From the NCBI RefSeq assembly GCF_028308085.1, contig NZ_JAQMFS010000094.1, positions 32,006-96,005 on the forward strand: DNA of 64,000 nt, read 5' to 3'. The stretch comes from Gemella haemolysans (GTDB taxonomy: Bacteria > Bacillota > Bacilli > Staphylococcales > Gemellaceae). Position 1 is the first letter of the stretch, and the number at the start of each line of letters is the position of its first letter. The position numbers and the translations under genes are program-made. The notes beneath the pieces were generated by a model. That model did no database searches and was not told the DNA's origin. It worked only from the letters and a program-made list of their open reading frames with translations. Below, one piece after another: positions 1 through 7,952 of this stretch.

Positions 1-289
1 AAAGATTTAATTTTTCATCTGGATAATAGATTATAGTAGCCAGTAAATTCAAATCTTTTTTAGGTAGTCTGTTTCCAAACACTTCTTTAAGTTTTTCTTT
101 AATAATACCTGAGCCATTTCTCAAAATATGATCAAAGGCCTCGTATTCTCCGTGAATATCACTTAAAAAGTGTTCTGTTCCTTTTGGCAATGTTAATATT
201 GCTTCTAAGTTTATTATCTCCTTTGTAGTTTCATCAATATTTTTAAAATTTTGAGATAATAATTCTAAATGTTCCCTAGATATATTCAT
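1..289 (-). CDS. fbp: Fructose-1,6-bisphosphatase class III, 5' part (partial)
   Basis: Reading the minus strand from the ATG at 289-287 gives about 96 codons that run off the left edge. The translation contains LPKGTEHFLSDIHGEYEAF and then HILRNGSG, which match the N-terminus of the Firmicute class III FBPase; the DIHGE stretch is the metallophosphatase-type metal site. The enzyme hydrolyses fructose-1,6-bisphosphate to fructose-6-phosphate in gluconeogenesis, in the cytoplasm. An AGGAGACC ribosome site sits just upstream (292-300), which supports the start. The 3' part, most of a protein usually over 600 residues, lies outside the window. It is transcribed away from the neighbouring ATP-grasp operon, whose terminator lies between them. 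Confidence 0.88.
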   Translation of the reverse strand, partial: MNISREHLELLSQNFKNIDETTKEIINLEAILTLPKGTEHFLSDIHGEYEAFDHILRNGSGIIKEKLKEVFGNRLPKKDLNLLATIIYYPDEKLNL

Positions 290-419
290 GTTGGTCTCCT
301 TTTTTTAACTTTTTTCAGTTAAAGCTTAACATACTTCCAAATATAATTCAAGTATTATTACACGTTATTTCGTAATTTAAAACTTAATAATGTATATTAA
401 TAGAATAGTTTTACAAAAA

Positions 420-450
420 AATAGAAATCAACTTCGAGTTAATTTCTATT
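420..450 (-). terminator. Terminator of the ATP-grasp/esterase operon
   Basis: Arms AATAGAAAT and ATTTCTATT (9 bp), with a further AACT/AGTT pairing inside the loop. On the minus strand they are followed by a run of seven T. It lies just after the stop of the ATP-grasp gene. Confidence 0.85.
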
Positions 451-464
451 TTATATATTTTACT

Positions 465-1628
465 CTATTTTAACTTCCCTACAAATCTTTCCATTTCTTT
501 CATTTCTTCAAGTGTATCAGCTACAAGAACATACATTGTGTTTCCTTGAAGTTCAGCAAAGGCTTCTGGCATTCTTAGAACAGCTTTCAGTTTATCTTGA
601 TATTTTTCTCTAATTTCTTCATCAGAGTGTACATAATCTTTATAATCACGACGTGTTGAAGCTAACCCATATTTTTCATCAACATTAAAACCATTAAATG
701 TTCCATTAGCCACCTCAGCATATACTCTGAAATAATCTGTTGAATGTGCAAAGTTATAAACATCTACAGCAAACGCTCCTGCTGGACGGTTATTATACTC
801 TATTGCAATATAATCATCTTTAGTTTTAAAGAATTCAATATGGAAGAAACGTTCTTTCATTCCAAAGGCTTTAACAGAATTTTTACCATACTCTACTAAT
901 TTTGGATCTAAATCTTTATCAATGTAATATACCCAATCTAGAGTATTGTTATTCAGTAAATCTAATGGAGTGTGATAGTAAACAATACTTGTATAAAATA
1001 CGATATTTCCTTTAGCATCTACTAATCCATCAAAAGTTACAATGTCAGAATTATCAACGAAAGGTTCTAAGAAGTAGTGCGTAGTACCATCCCATTCTTT
1101 TTTAAAGTTTTCTACATCTTTCTTATCTTTAAGTTTATAAGTTGCAGAAGCTCCTACTCCATTATCAGGCTTAGCAATTAATGGAAGTTTCAATTTTTTT
1201 ACACCTTTTTCGATGTCTCCTTCTTTTTTCACTAAGAAACCTGGTACAACAGGAACTCCAGCTTTTTCAAAGTATTTTTTCATCTCTGATTTGTGTTTTG
1301 TTTTCTTAAGATCGTGTTCTTTTAAACCAAATACATTAAACTGAGTTCGTAAAGCAGCATCAAGTTCCATCCAGTGCTCATTTTGCGATTCTATTCTATC
1401 AATATGACCATGTTTGTGATATAAAAACGCCACTGCACGTTTAACTTCATCAGCATCATCTAAGCTATTAACTCTAAAATATTCAGTTAGAGCTTCTTTT
1501 AGTCTTTGATCAAGTTGTTCGTACGGTTCTTCTCCAATTCCTAGTACATTTATTCCTTGATTCTTTAATTCTATAGAAAACTTTTGAAAATTGTGTGGGT
1601 AATATGGTGATATAACTATATAATTCAT
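465..1628 (-). CDS. ATP-grasp domain protein
   Basis: A 387-residue cytoplasmic protein with an ATP-grasp fold. A pre-grasp N-terminal segment (about 1-110) is followed by the ATP-binding core with LPLIAKPDNGVGASATYKL (about 150-168), then FLEPFV, and a late metal-binding segment IEYNNRPAG (about 275-285). ATP-grasp enzymes join a carboxylate to an amine or thiol through an acyl-phosphate; the substrate here cannot be read from sequence. It is the last gene of an operon, 21 bases after an esterase-like gene, with a terminator straight after. The constant company of two serine-esterase-like proteins suggests a small biosynthetic or modifying pathway, but this is inference. No signal peptide or membrane segment is visible. 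Confidence 0.8.
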   Translation of the reverse strand: MNYIVISPYYPHNFQKFSIELKNQGINVLGIGEEPYEQLDQRLKEALTEYFRVNSLDDADEVKRAVAFLYHKHGHIDRIESQNEHWMELDAALRTQFNVFGLKEHDLKKTKHKSEMKKYFEKAGVPVVPGFLVKKEGDIEKGVKKLKLPLIAKPDNGVGASATYKLKDKKDVENFKKEWDGTTHYFLEPFVDNSDIVTFDGLVDAKGNIVFYTSIVYYHTPLDLLNNNTLDWVYYIDKDLDPKLVEYGKNSVKAFGMKERFFHIEFFKTKDDYIAIEYNNRPAGAFAVDVYNFAHSTDYFRVYAEVANGTFNGFNVDEKYGLASTRRDYKDYVHSDEEIREKYQDKLKAVLRMPEAFAELQGNTMYVLVADTLEEMKEMERFVGKLK

Positions 1629-1649
1629 AAATACTTTCTCCTCTTATTA

Positions 1650-2390
1650 TTATAAATTTAATTTATCTAAAAAGTATGGCATTTGGATTCTCCACCAAGG
1701 CCAGTCGTGTGCAACATCATCGCCCCAAACATCAAACCATGCTGGAATATTTTTTTCTTCAAATGCTTTTTTTAAACTGTAAAATGATGGCAGTCCATCT
1801 TGTTCCCATGGCCCTAAACCAGTACAAACAATAATATCTGCATTTCTATAGTGATCTATAAACCATCCATCATTTTGATTCCAAATATTATCACTAGGTG
1901 AATTTCTGTAGATTAACTCATCATTACCATATTCACCTACGAAAAATCTAGCATCATAAACTCCACTTAGAGCAATGACTTTTCCAAATACATCTGGATG
2001 CTGTAAGAAGATATTAAACGAATGATATCCCCCCATACTACAACCTGTAGCCATCATTTGACCAAACCAACCTGTTTTATGCTTAATAAATGGTATGGCT
2101 TCTTCAATTACATACTTTTCATATTGTGTATGTGCTAATGCTCTATCATGACCATTTTTCCAATCACATAGCCATGATTCGCTATCGACACTTGATAATG
2201 TGAAAAATTGTACTTTCCCTTCATTGATAAATCTTTCACAAGCATGTATCATACCAAAATCATAATACTCATTGTGTGTTCCCCCAGATGATGGAAAAAC
2301 AACAATCGGCAATCCTGCATGACCATATCTATTAAGAACCATTTCTCTTCCTAAATTTCCACTATAATGACTTAGATTCTCTATATTCAA
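1650..2390 (-). CDS. Putative esterase, alpha/beta-hydrolase (EsteraseD-like)
   Basis: A 246-residue alpha/beta hydrolase of the putative-esterase family. The nucleophile elbow GCSMGG (about 116-121) matches GxSxG, with Ser as nucleophile. A late conserved DVWGDDVAHDWPWW block supplies the likely Asp and His (near 223-232). No signal peptide is seen, so it should be cytoplasmic. It sits between a second esterase-like gene and an ATP-grasp gene, with gaps of 32 and 21 bases, so all three should be on one transcript. The real ester or thioester substrate is unknown. It differs clearly from its neighbour at 2423-3253, so the pair is not a recent duplication. Confidence 0.8.
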   Translation of the reverse strand: MNIENLSHYSGNLGREMVLNRYGHAGLPIVVFPSSGGTHNEYYDFGMIHACERFINEGKVQFFTLSSVDSESWLCDWKNGHDRALAHTQYEKYVIEEAIPFIKHKTGWFGQMMATGCSMGGYHSFNIFLQHPDVFGKVIALSGVYDARFFVGEYGNDELIYRNSPSDNIWNQNDGWFIDHYRNADIIVCTGLGPWEQDGLPSFYSLKKAFEEKNIPAWFDVWGDDVAHDWPWWRIQMPYFLDKLNL

Positions 2391-2422
2391 ATTAAATAAC
2401 CTCCATTTTCTATAAAATACTT

Positions 2423-3253
2423 TTACCAGTTTTCACTAATAAACCTTAAACATTCCGGTAAATATTTAGCCCAACATTCTTCACTATGTCCACCATTAGC
2501 TACTACATTTAACTTAAGCTCACTAGTTGATAAACCAGCATCAATTAGTTGTCTATAGTAATCTAAACTTGCATCTATATATAGTTGTTTTAAATTACCA
2601 TTTGCCAATTGTTTATCTGTATCATCACCTTCATTTGTTCCTACTTCAATATATACTCTCTGATCAGAAACTTTATGTTTTGATATATATCTATCAAATT
2701 CAGGTTTATTTAACCAGTTTGCTGATGAAAATACTCCTAGACATCCTACTACATCTTTGTGTTCTAATCCTATATATTGTGAAATATTAGCTCCTAAAGA
2801 ACTACCAATCATCGCTGTGTATTCACGCTGTGGTTTTGTACGATATGTACTATCAATAAATGGTTTAACAACATTTACAAAAAAGTCTGCATACTCAGAT
2901 CCTAATCCACCTAATGTTAAACCAAAATTTAATATAGGTAAACTTGAGAATTTCCAAGGTGCATATTCATTCATTCTTCCTTCATTATCATTATCAATAC
3001 CAACTATTATCATTTTTGGCATATCTGGGTTTCTTTTTATCGCCGGAATTACTTTCCATGAGTGTCCACTAAAAGATTCTCCACTATAAAAAACATTTTG
3101 ACCATCATTCATATAAACTACTGGATAATGTTTATGTTCATCTTGAGCATACCCTTTTGGCAAAAGAACTCTAATACGACGATTTTTCCCCGTATAAGGA
3201 ACTTTTAACTCATGCTCCTTCATCTCTAAATAAAAATACGCATCTCTATTCAT
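2423..3253 (-). CDS. Putative esterase, alpha/beta-hydrolase
   Basis: A 276-residue alpha/beta hydrolase of the putative-esterase (PF00756-type) family. Typical marks are the N-terminal RIRVLLPKGY and YPVVYMNDGQNVF, the nucleophile elbow GSSLGANI (near residue 150), and a C-terminal GGHSEECW that provides the histidine. It is the first gene of a three-gene operon driven by a good sigma-A promoter at 3289-3317, with a GGAA-type ribosome site upstream. A family role in iron-siderophore or general ester hydrolysis is known for relatives, but nothing nearby points to siderophores. The substrate is not assigned. Confidence 0.8.
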   Translation of the reverse strand: MNRDAYFYLEMKEHELKVPYTGKNRRIRVLLPKGYAQDEHKHYPVVYMNDGQNVFYSGESFSGHSWKVIPAIKRNPDMPKMIIVGIDNDNEGRMNEYAPWKFSSLPILNFGLTLGGLGSEYADFFVNVVKPFIDSTYRTKPQREYTAMIGSSLGANISQYIGLEHKDVVGCLGVFSSANWLNKPEFDRYISKHKVSDQRVYIEVGTNEGDDTDKQLANGNLKQLYIDASLDYYRQLIDAGLSTSELKLNVVANGGHSEECWAKYLPECLRFISENW

Positions 3254-3288
3254 TAATTTTTTCCTTTTAAATTATTATTATAGCTATA

Positions 3289-3317
3289 ATTCTACAATAT
3301 TTCTCATATAAAATCAA
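3289..3317 (-). promoter_or_regulatory. Sigma-A promoter of the esterase/ATP-grasp operon
   Basis: On the minus strand: -35 TTGATT (3317-3312), 17-base spacer, -10 TAGAAT (3294-3289), about 36 bases before the first ATG of the operon. Confidence 0.7.
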
Positions 3318-3442
3318 TCAATTGAGTGTTATTTTCTGTAATTTTTCTGAAAAATTAATTTTAACATATTATTTTCATAATAAATCATAACAGAATATGC
3401 ATTTTAAATATAAATTTATTATAAATTGCTAAATAAAACAAA

Positions 3443-3467
3443 AACGGATTGCATAAAACAACCCGTT
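3443..3467 (-). terminator. Terminator of the dlt operon
   Basis: Minus-strand stem AACGGGTTG / CAATCCGTT (9 bp with one G-T pair), loop of 7, followed by TTTTTGTTTTATTT. It lies 10 bases after the stop of the small dltX-like gene, which places that gene inside the dlt transcript. Confidence 0.85.
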
Positions 3468-3476
3468 ATTTTCACC

Positions 3477-3602
3477 TTAAAATTCACTGTATACATATTC
3501 TTGAACATTAGAAAAATCCGTGACAAATGAATATATTATTATTCCCATTATTATAATATAAAAGAAAAATATCCATATCATTAATTTCTGATTTTCATTC
3601 AT
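3477..3602 (-). CDS. dltX: DltX-like small membrane protein, at the end of the dlt operon
   Basis: A 41-codon reading frame starts one base after the dltD stop (TAGAATG) and ends just before the operon terminator. The product has a short polar N-terminus, one hydrophobic span (about residues 8-26) and the C-terminus EYVYSEF. DltX proteins are about 45-50 residue single-span peptides that end in a conserved FxYxEF motif; the tail on the outer face takes part in handing D-alanine toward teichoic acid. The match in size, topology, C-terminal motif and operon supports the call. What is odd is the place: in most Firmicutes dltX precedes dltA, whereas here it follows dltD. No strong Shine-Dalgarno is seen, so translation is probably coupled to dltD. 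Confidence 0.75.
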   Translation of the reverse strand: MNENQKLMIWIFFFYIIIMGIIIYSFVTDFSNVQEYVYSEF

Positions 3603-3603
3603 T

Positions 3604-4770
3604 CTATTTTTTAAGCTTGTAAAGATCTCTTTCAAAATCAATCCATCCTCTCCAACCTAAATGCATTGCATCGTACATATAATATTCCTCATATTCTTTA
3701 CTAGAATAATCCATTACTTCTATATTATTCTTTTTAGCAATTTCTTTCAAGTTATTATACGCAACCCGTCTTTTTTCACTATCTATTCCTATATAATCAC
3801 TCCACTTACCATTAGCAGGAAGTATAGCGAATTTCATATTTAGATTCAAGTCTTTAACTATTGATAAAAGTATATCTAAATCATCATATTCCTTAGACTC
3901 ATCATATTTTGTATTTTTAGAACTATTTTTCAATTGATCATATTTTGTTTTAATATACTTATCATAATAAGTATTATCAATTTGATAATCGTTGTTATTA
4001 GTTCTTTCTTTAGCTTGTTCAGTTACCTTTTCATCTAACTCTTTCCAGTTATAATCAGGTGTTTTTTCACCACTTAAGGGATAATTTTCCCTTCCTTTAT
4101 TTTTGAAAAACTCATACTTATTCCTCAATTTGTAAAAGTAATTATCTAGTTTTAAAAATTCCCCTGTGATAAAGTTCCCTTGTTCCTCTACAAAATATTT
4201 TTTATAACTCCTATATTTCTTATTAAGAACTTTATTAGTTGATGAAAGTTCAATTACTCTATTGATAAATTTTTCTTTCGTTTCTTTACTAATTTTATCA
4301 TTAGCCATAGTGTTATAAACATGCTCACTAGAAATTCTTGATAAAAATGCATCTTTTAAAATACCATTTTTATTATCGAACCACTGAATTGATTGAATCA
4401 TGACAATTTCATTATTTCTTATATCATTTCCTATAGAACCAATCGTTGCTGCATGTATAATATTTTGAGAATTACCTACTCCTATTTGCATAATGTTAAA
4501 ATCTTCATAGTTAAAGATTTTCTTTGGATGATAGTCTTCATTTATTGTTGTAGTTAATTCTGATGAACCTAATAATACTAATGTTTTAGGAGTAATATTC
4601 TCAAGGATTATATCCTTACTCTTATATTTCTCAAAAGCAGTACTATATCTAACACTATTATCATTTACTTTATAATAGTCTTCTATCTTTTTTATATACG
4701 TCTTATTTAAAATTACAAGTGTAATTAATACCAATAGTATTGATATTAAAAATGCTTTTAATCTTATCAT
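3604..4770 (-). CDS. dltD: D-alanyl transfer protein DltD
   Basis: A 388-residue protein with one N-terminal membrane anchor (about 7-24) and a large extracellular SGNH-like domain. The nucleophile region is LVLLGSSELT (near 66-75), and the catalytic pair lies in the C-terminal YDAMHLGWRGW (near 368-378). DltD acts outside the membrane in the transfer of D-Ala onto lipoteichoic acid. The start is 3 bases from the dltC stop. The sequence is very AT- and Lys/Asn-rich in the middle, typical of the family in low-GC species. Confidence 0.93.
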   Translation of the reverse strand: MIRLKAFLISILLVLITLVILNKTYIKKIEDYYKVNDNSVRYSTAFEKYKSKDIILENITPKTLVLLGSSELTTTINEDYHPKKIFNYEDFNIMQIGVGNSQNIIHAATIGSIGNDIRNNEIVMIQSIQWFDNKNGILKDAFLSRISSEHVYNTMANDKISKETKEKFINRVIELSSTNKVLNKKYRSYKKYFVEEQGNFITGEFLKLDNYFYKLRNKYEFFKNKGRENYPLSGEKTPDYNWKELDEKVTEQAKERTNNNDYQIDNTYYDKYIKTKYDQLKNSSKNTKYDESKEYDDLDILLSIVKDLNLNMKFAILPANGKWSDYIGIDSEKRRVAYNNLKEIAKKNNIEVMDYSSKEYEEYYMYDAMHLGWRGWIDFERDLYKLKK

Positions 4771-4772
4771 CG

Positions 4773-5006
4773 TTACTTCCTATTTTCTATGTAAGAAATC
4801 ACTTTATTTGGTGTATCGATTTCTTCGTATGTTACTTCAGTCGGTGCTATACTTAGTCCAAATATTTCTTCAATTTTAACCAACATTTCTACAAAAGCTA
4901 ATGAGTCCATTAGACCTTCTTCTTTCATATTTATGTCTAAATCTTCTCTTACAACTTCATCTTCACAAATTTCTTCTAACATTTCTAATACTTGTTCTTT
5001 TATCAC
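4773..5006 (-). CDS. dltC: D-alanine carrier protein DltC
   Basis: A 77-residue acyl-carrier-type protein. The phosphopantetheine attachment site is Ser35 in EGLMDSLAFVEML. It carries D-Ala as a thioester from DltA to the membrane protein DltB. It lies between dltB and dltD in the usual order, with 21 and 2 base gaps. Length and motif match the family closely. Confidence 0.95.
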   Translation of the reverse strand: MIKEQVLEMLEEICEDEVVREDLDINMKEEGLMDSLAFVEMLVKIEEIFGLSIAPTEVTYEEIDTPNKVISYIENRK

Positions 5007-5027
5007 GCTTGTTCTCCTAACTCTATA

Positions 5028-6185
5028 TTATTTTTTTAATACATGGCTTATTAGTTTATATGGTTCTCCTGAAAAGATATATAATCCTATTATTACTAGA
5101 TTTATCGTTACGAACCAACTAAGAACTTTATACCATGTTTCATTTTTATTCTTCTTGTAAAATTTACTTTTCTTTTGGTAATATTCAAATCCTGCCATTA
5201 ATAAACCGTGGTAGAATCCATATATTATATAACTTATAGTTAGACCATGCCAGAATCCCATAAGCACCATATTCACCATGTAAGCATACATCGCTGTATT
5301 TAGTCTCTTCTTAAATCTTTTCTTCTTTGTTGCTTCCATAAAGACTCTTGAGAATACGAAGTCTCTTAACCATGTTGATAGTGTTATGTGCCATCTATTC
5401 CAGAAATCTTTTATGTCTATACTTAAAAATGGTTTATCAAAGTTCATAGGTGTTTTTATCCCTAAGATATTACTACTTCCTACTGCCATTAAACTGTATC
5501 CTGCAAAGTCGAAGAATAGATAAAGTGTATATAGATACATGTATTTTATCGAATACATAAAGGCACCGTGGTTTGTTAAACCTACTAGATAATGATAACT
5601 CAGTGTTGAGAATACTACTTTATATAGTAACCCCAATATTAATCTATATATTCCTTCTCCTGCTAGTTCTAAGTATTCAGCTCTTGGCATCTTTTCTTTT
5701 ATATCACTCATGAATCTTCTACTTCTATCTATCGGACCCGAGCTTACTGTTGGGAAGAATAATAGGAATTGTACATATTCTACAGCATTGATTTTTTCTT
5801 TTATTAAACCATCTGATATTTCTATCATAATTTGTATTGTCTTAAATGACATATATGATATTCCAATAAAAGCTAATAAATGTAAATGCGTTATCGCAAA
5901 TATTTTATTTATTACTAGTGGTAATATTGATAACATCACTAATATTTTTAAGGATTTTTTACTTTCTGTTTTTTGTGCTATTAATACCAATATGTATTCA
6001 TATAGGATAAAACCTATTAGGTACACTATCATTATTGTACTTTTTCCATATATAACTACGGCAAAGATAATCGACAACGCTAAGATGTAATACTCTATTC
6101 TTCTACCTAAATAGTTTATTATAAATCCTATAATTAGTGCTATAGCTAAGAAAAAGAAGAATTCTATTCCTTCAAAGTAGCTCAT
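5028..6185 (-). CDS. dltB: D-alanyl-lipoteichoic acid transferase DltB (MBOAT)
   Basis: A 385-residue multi-span membrane protein of the MBOAT family. Marks include SGPIDR, FWNRWHITLSTWLRDFVF and GFWHGLTISYIIYGFYHG, which hold the two conserved histidines. It moves D-Ala from DltC at the inner face through the membrane toward DltX/DltD. The stop of dltA is one base from its start, so the two are translationally linked. Its length is slightly below the usual 390-415. Confidence 0.95.
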   Translation of the reverse strand: MSYFEGIEFFFFLAIALIIGFIINYLGRRIEYYILALSIIFAVVIYGKSTIMIVYLIGFILYEYILVLIAQKTESKKSLKILVMLSILPLVINKIFAITHLHLLAFIGISYMSFKTIQIMIEISDGLIKEKINAVEYVQFLLFFPTVSSGPIDRSRRFMSDIKEKMPRAEYLELAGEGIYRLILGLLYKVVFSTLSYHYLVGLTNHGAFMYSIKYMYLYTLYLFFDFAGYSLMAVGSSNILGIKTPMNFDKPFLSIDIKDFWNRWHITLSTWLRDFVFSRVFMEATKKKRFKKRLNTAMYAYMVNMVLMGFWHGLTISYIIYGFYHGLLMAGFEYYQKKSKFYKKNKNETWYKVLSWFVTINLVIIGLYIFSGEPYKLISHVLKK

Positions 6186-6186
6186 T

Positions 6187-7689
6187 TTATACTAACTCCT
6201 TTAACTTTTTCTTATCTATTTTCCCATTATTGTTTAGTGGCATTTCTTCTAGAAATACTATTTTTTTAGGTATCATATATTCCGGTACTAATTTTTTTAG
6301 TTCTTGTTTTATCTGTTTAGTTACTTCGAAGCGTTTTTCTATCTCTTCGTTATATACTATAAATGATATTAGTGATTTTACTTTTCCATCTTCATAACTT
6401 GGTACCGTCGCCGCTTGTCGTATTTTTTTGTTTTTAAGTAGATTGTTGTCTATATCTTCAAGTTCTATTCTATGCCCATGAAGTTTTACTTGGAAGTCTA
6501 TGCGTCCTTCACAAAACAGCATACCATCTTTGAAATATCCTAAATCACCAGTAAGATAACTTCGTTCTTCTTTTCCATCTACTTCTCCTACGCCAAATTT
6601 TTCATTTGTTATAGCATCATTTTTGAAATAACCTTTTGCGACAGTATTTCCTGTAATTACTATCTCACCTTTACCTTCTTTATCAGGATCAGCTAAATGT
6701 ACTTTGGTCCCCCATTTCACTTCTCCAACCGGTAGGTTCTCATAGTATTTTTTATTCACTTCTTTTGTTATTTCTACCCATGTGACCATTACAGTAGATT
6801 CTGTTGGTCCATATGTATTTATAACTTGAGCATTTTCAAAGTTTTCATGGATTTTTTCTACTGTTGTACTAAATAGTTTTTCTCCACAAAATACAAATTG
6901 TTTTACTTTTGGCATTAAACTTTGATTGAAGTTTTTATCTATAAAACACATTTCTATAAATGATGGTGTTGAAATCCATATTGTAGCATTTGATTTATTT
7001 AGTTCTTCAAACATTAATTTGAAGTTTTCTTGATGTTTTTTATCTATTTGTACTAAAGATGCTCCTAAATAAATACTTGGCCACAATGACATTACCGATA
7101 GATCAAATGAGAATGGTGGATGTCCTAAAAATACTAGTTCTTCTTTTTCATCATAATATCCTGTATACCAATGTAAGAAATTATTCAAGTTATTGTATGT
7201 AATACACACACCTTTTGGCTTTCCTGTACTTCCTGATGTAAATATAATATAGAACAAATCTTCATCTTTTACGTAGTGTTCTTTTGAAATAGTATTTTGA
7301 GTACTCGAGATTATTTCTTTAGCTGACTTAACATCTAGCATTTTTCTAGTCAGTTCTATTTTTTCCGTGACAAGTACTAGTTTTGATTCTACTGTTTCTA
7401 CTATTTCTTCCACTCTGTCTTTAGGTGTGTTTATATCTACTGGGCAAAATGCTCTTCCTGATTTCACACACGCTAAAAAGTACACTAACATAAACGGATG
7501 TTTATGCCCATACACTACTATAGGATTTTTATCTTCTCCTAGTTTTTCTTCTAGATAAAACGCAAGTTTATCCGAATATTCTATTAAATTTTTGTATGTT
7601 AAATTTTCATCCTGATATATATTATTAATATATACTTCTTTAGAACTATTTTGATACTGTTCTAATTTTTCAAAAAAAGTTAATTTCAT
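6187..7689 (-). CDS. dltA: D-alanine--D-alanyl carrier protein ligase DltA
   Basis: A 500-residue adenylating enzyme. The P-loop is IIFTSGSTGKPKGVC (near 150-164), followed by GHPPFSFDLSV and the A5-type NTYGPTESTV. A C-terminal lysine lies in NNNGKIDKKKL. It activates D-Ala with ATP and loads it on DltC, giving positive charge to teichoic acids. It is the first gene of dltA-B-C-D-X. Its N-terminus and length fit the family. Confidence 0.96.
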   Translation of the reverse strand: MKLTFFEKLEQYQNSSKEVYINNIYQDENLTYKNLIEYSDKLAFYLEEKLGEDKNPIVVYGHKHPFMLVYFLACVKSGRAFCPVDINTPKDRVEEIVETVESKLVLVTEKIELTRKMLDVKSAKEIISSTQNTISKEHYVKDEDLFYIIFTSGSTGKPKGVCITYNNLNNFLHWYTGYYDEKEELVFLGHPPFSFDLSVMSLWPSIYLGASLVQIDKKHQENFKLMFEELNKSNATIWISTPSFIEMCFIDKNFNQSLMPKVKQFVFCGEKLFSTTVEKIHENFENAQVINTYGPTESTVMVTWVEITKEVNKKYYENLPVGEVKWGTKVHLADPDKEGKGEIVITGNTVAKGYFKNDAITNEKFGVGEVDGKEERSYLTGDLGYFKDGMLFCEGRIDFQVKLHGHRIELEDIDNNLLKNKKIRQAATVPSYEDGKVKSLISFIVYNEEIEKRFEVTKQIKQELKKLVPEYMIPKKIVFLEEMPLNNNGKIDKKKLKELV

Positions 7690-7849
7690 ATTTATCTTAT
7701 CCTTGCCTTTATCGTTATTATTTATTATCTAATACAATCTCTTACTTCTACGAAAACATATATGAAAAGAAGCTACTATTTCACTTATACTATTATAATA
7801 TAAATCTTATCAAATGTAATTAAAATTTAATAAAAAAATAAAAAAAAAA
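7690..7849 (-). promoter_or_regulatory. Promoter region of the dlt operon
   Basis: Very AT-rich stretch between the addB terminator and dltA. Possible minus-strand boxes are TTGATA with TATAAG 18 bases on, or TTACAT with TATAAT 16 bases on; I cannot decide between them. A GCAAGGAT ribosome site lies before the dltA ATG. No clear operator is seen. Confidence 0.4.
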
Positions 7850-7906
7850 TAGAGATAATCCAATTAATGCATGTATTTTAGTAAACATTTTATCGAATTA
7901 TCTCTA
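7850..7906 (-). terminator. Terminator of the sbcD-sbcC-addB operon
   Basis: Minus-strand arms TAGAGATAAT / ATTATCTCTA (10 bp) close a long AT-rich loop. They are followed by a T-rich run (ten T, A, seven T) on the minus strand. It separates addB from dlt. Confidence 0.75.
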
Positions 7907-7952
7907 ATATAATATTTTTTTCTTTAAAAGATTCTAATAATCGATTAAAAAT

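Noticed and set aside
2527..2790. Plus-strand open frame inside the esterase gene
   Set aside because: Antisense shadow of the clearly recognisable esterase; low-complexity Leu/Tyr/His composition and no ribosome site.
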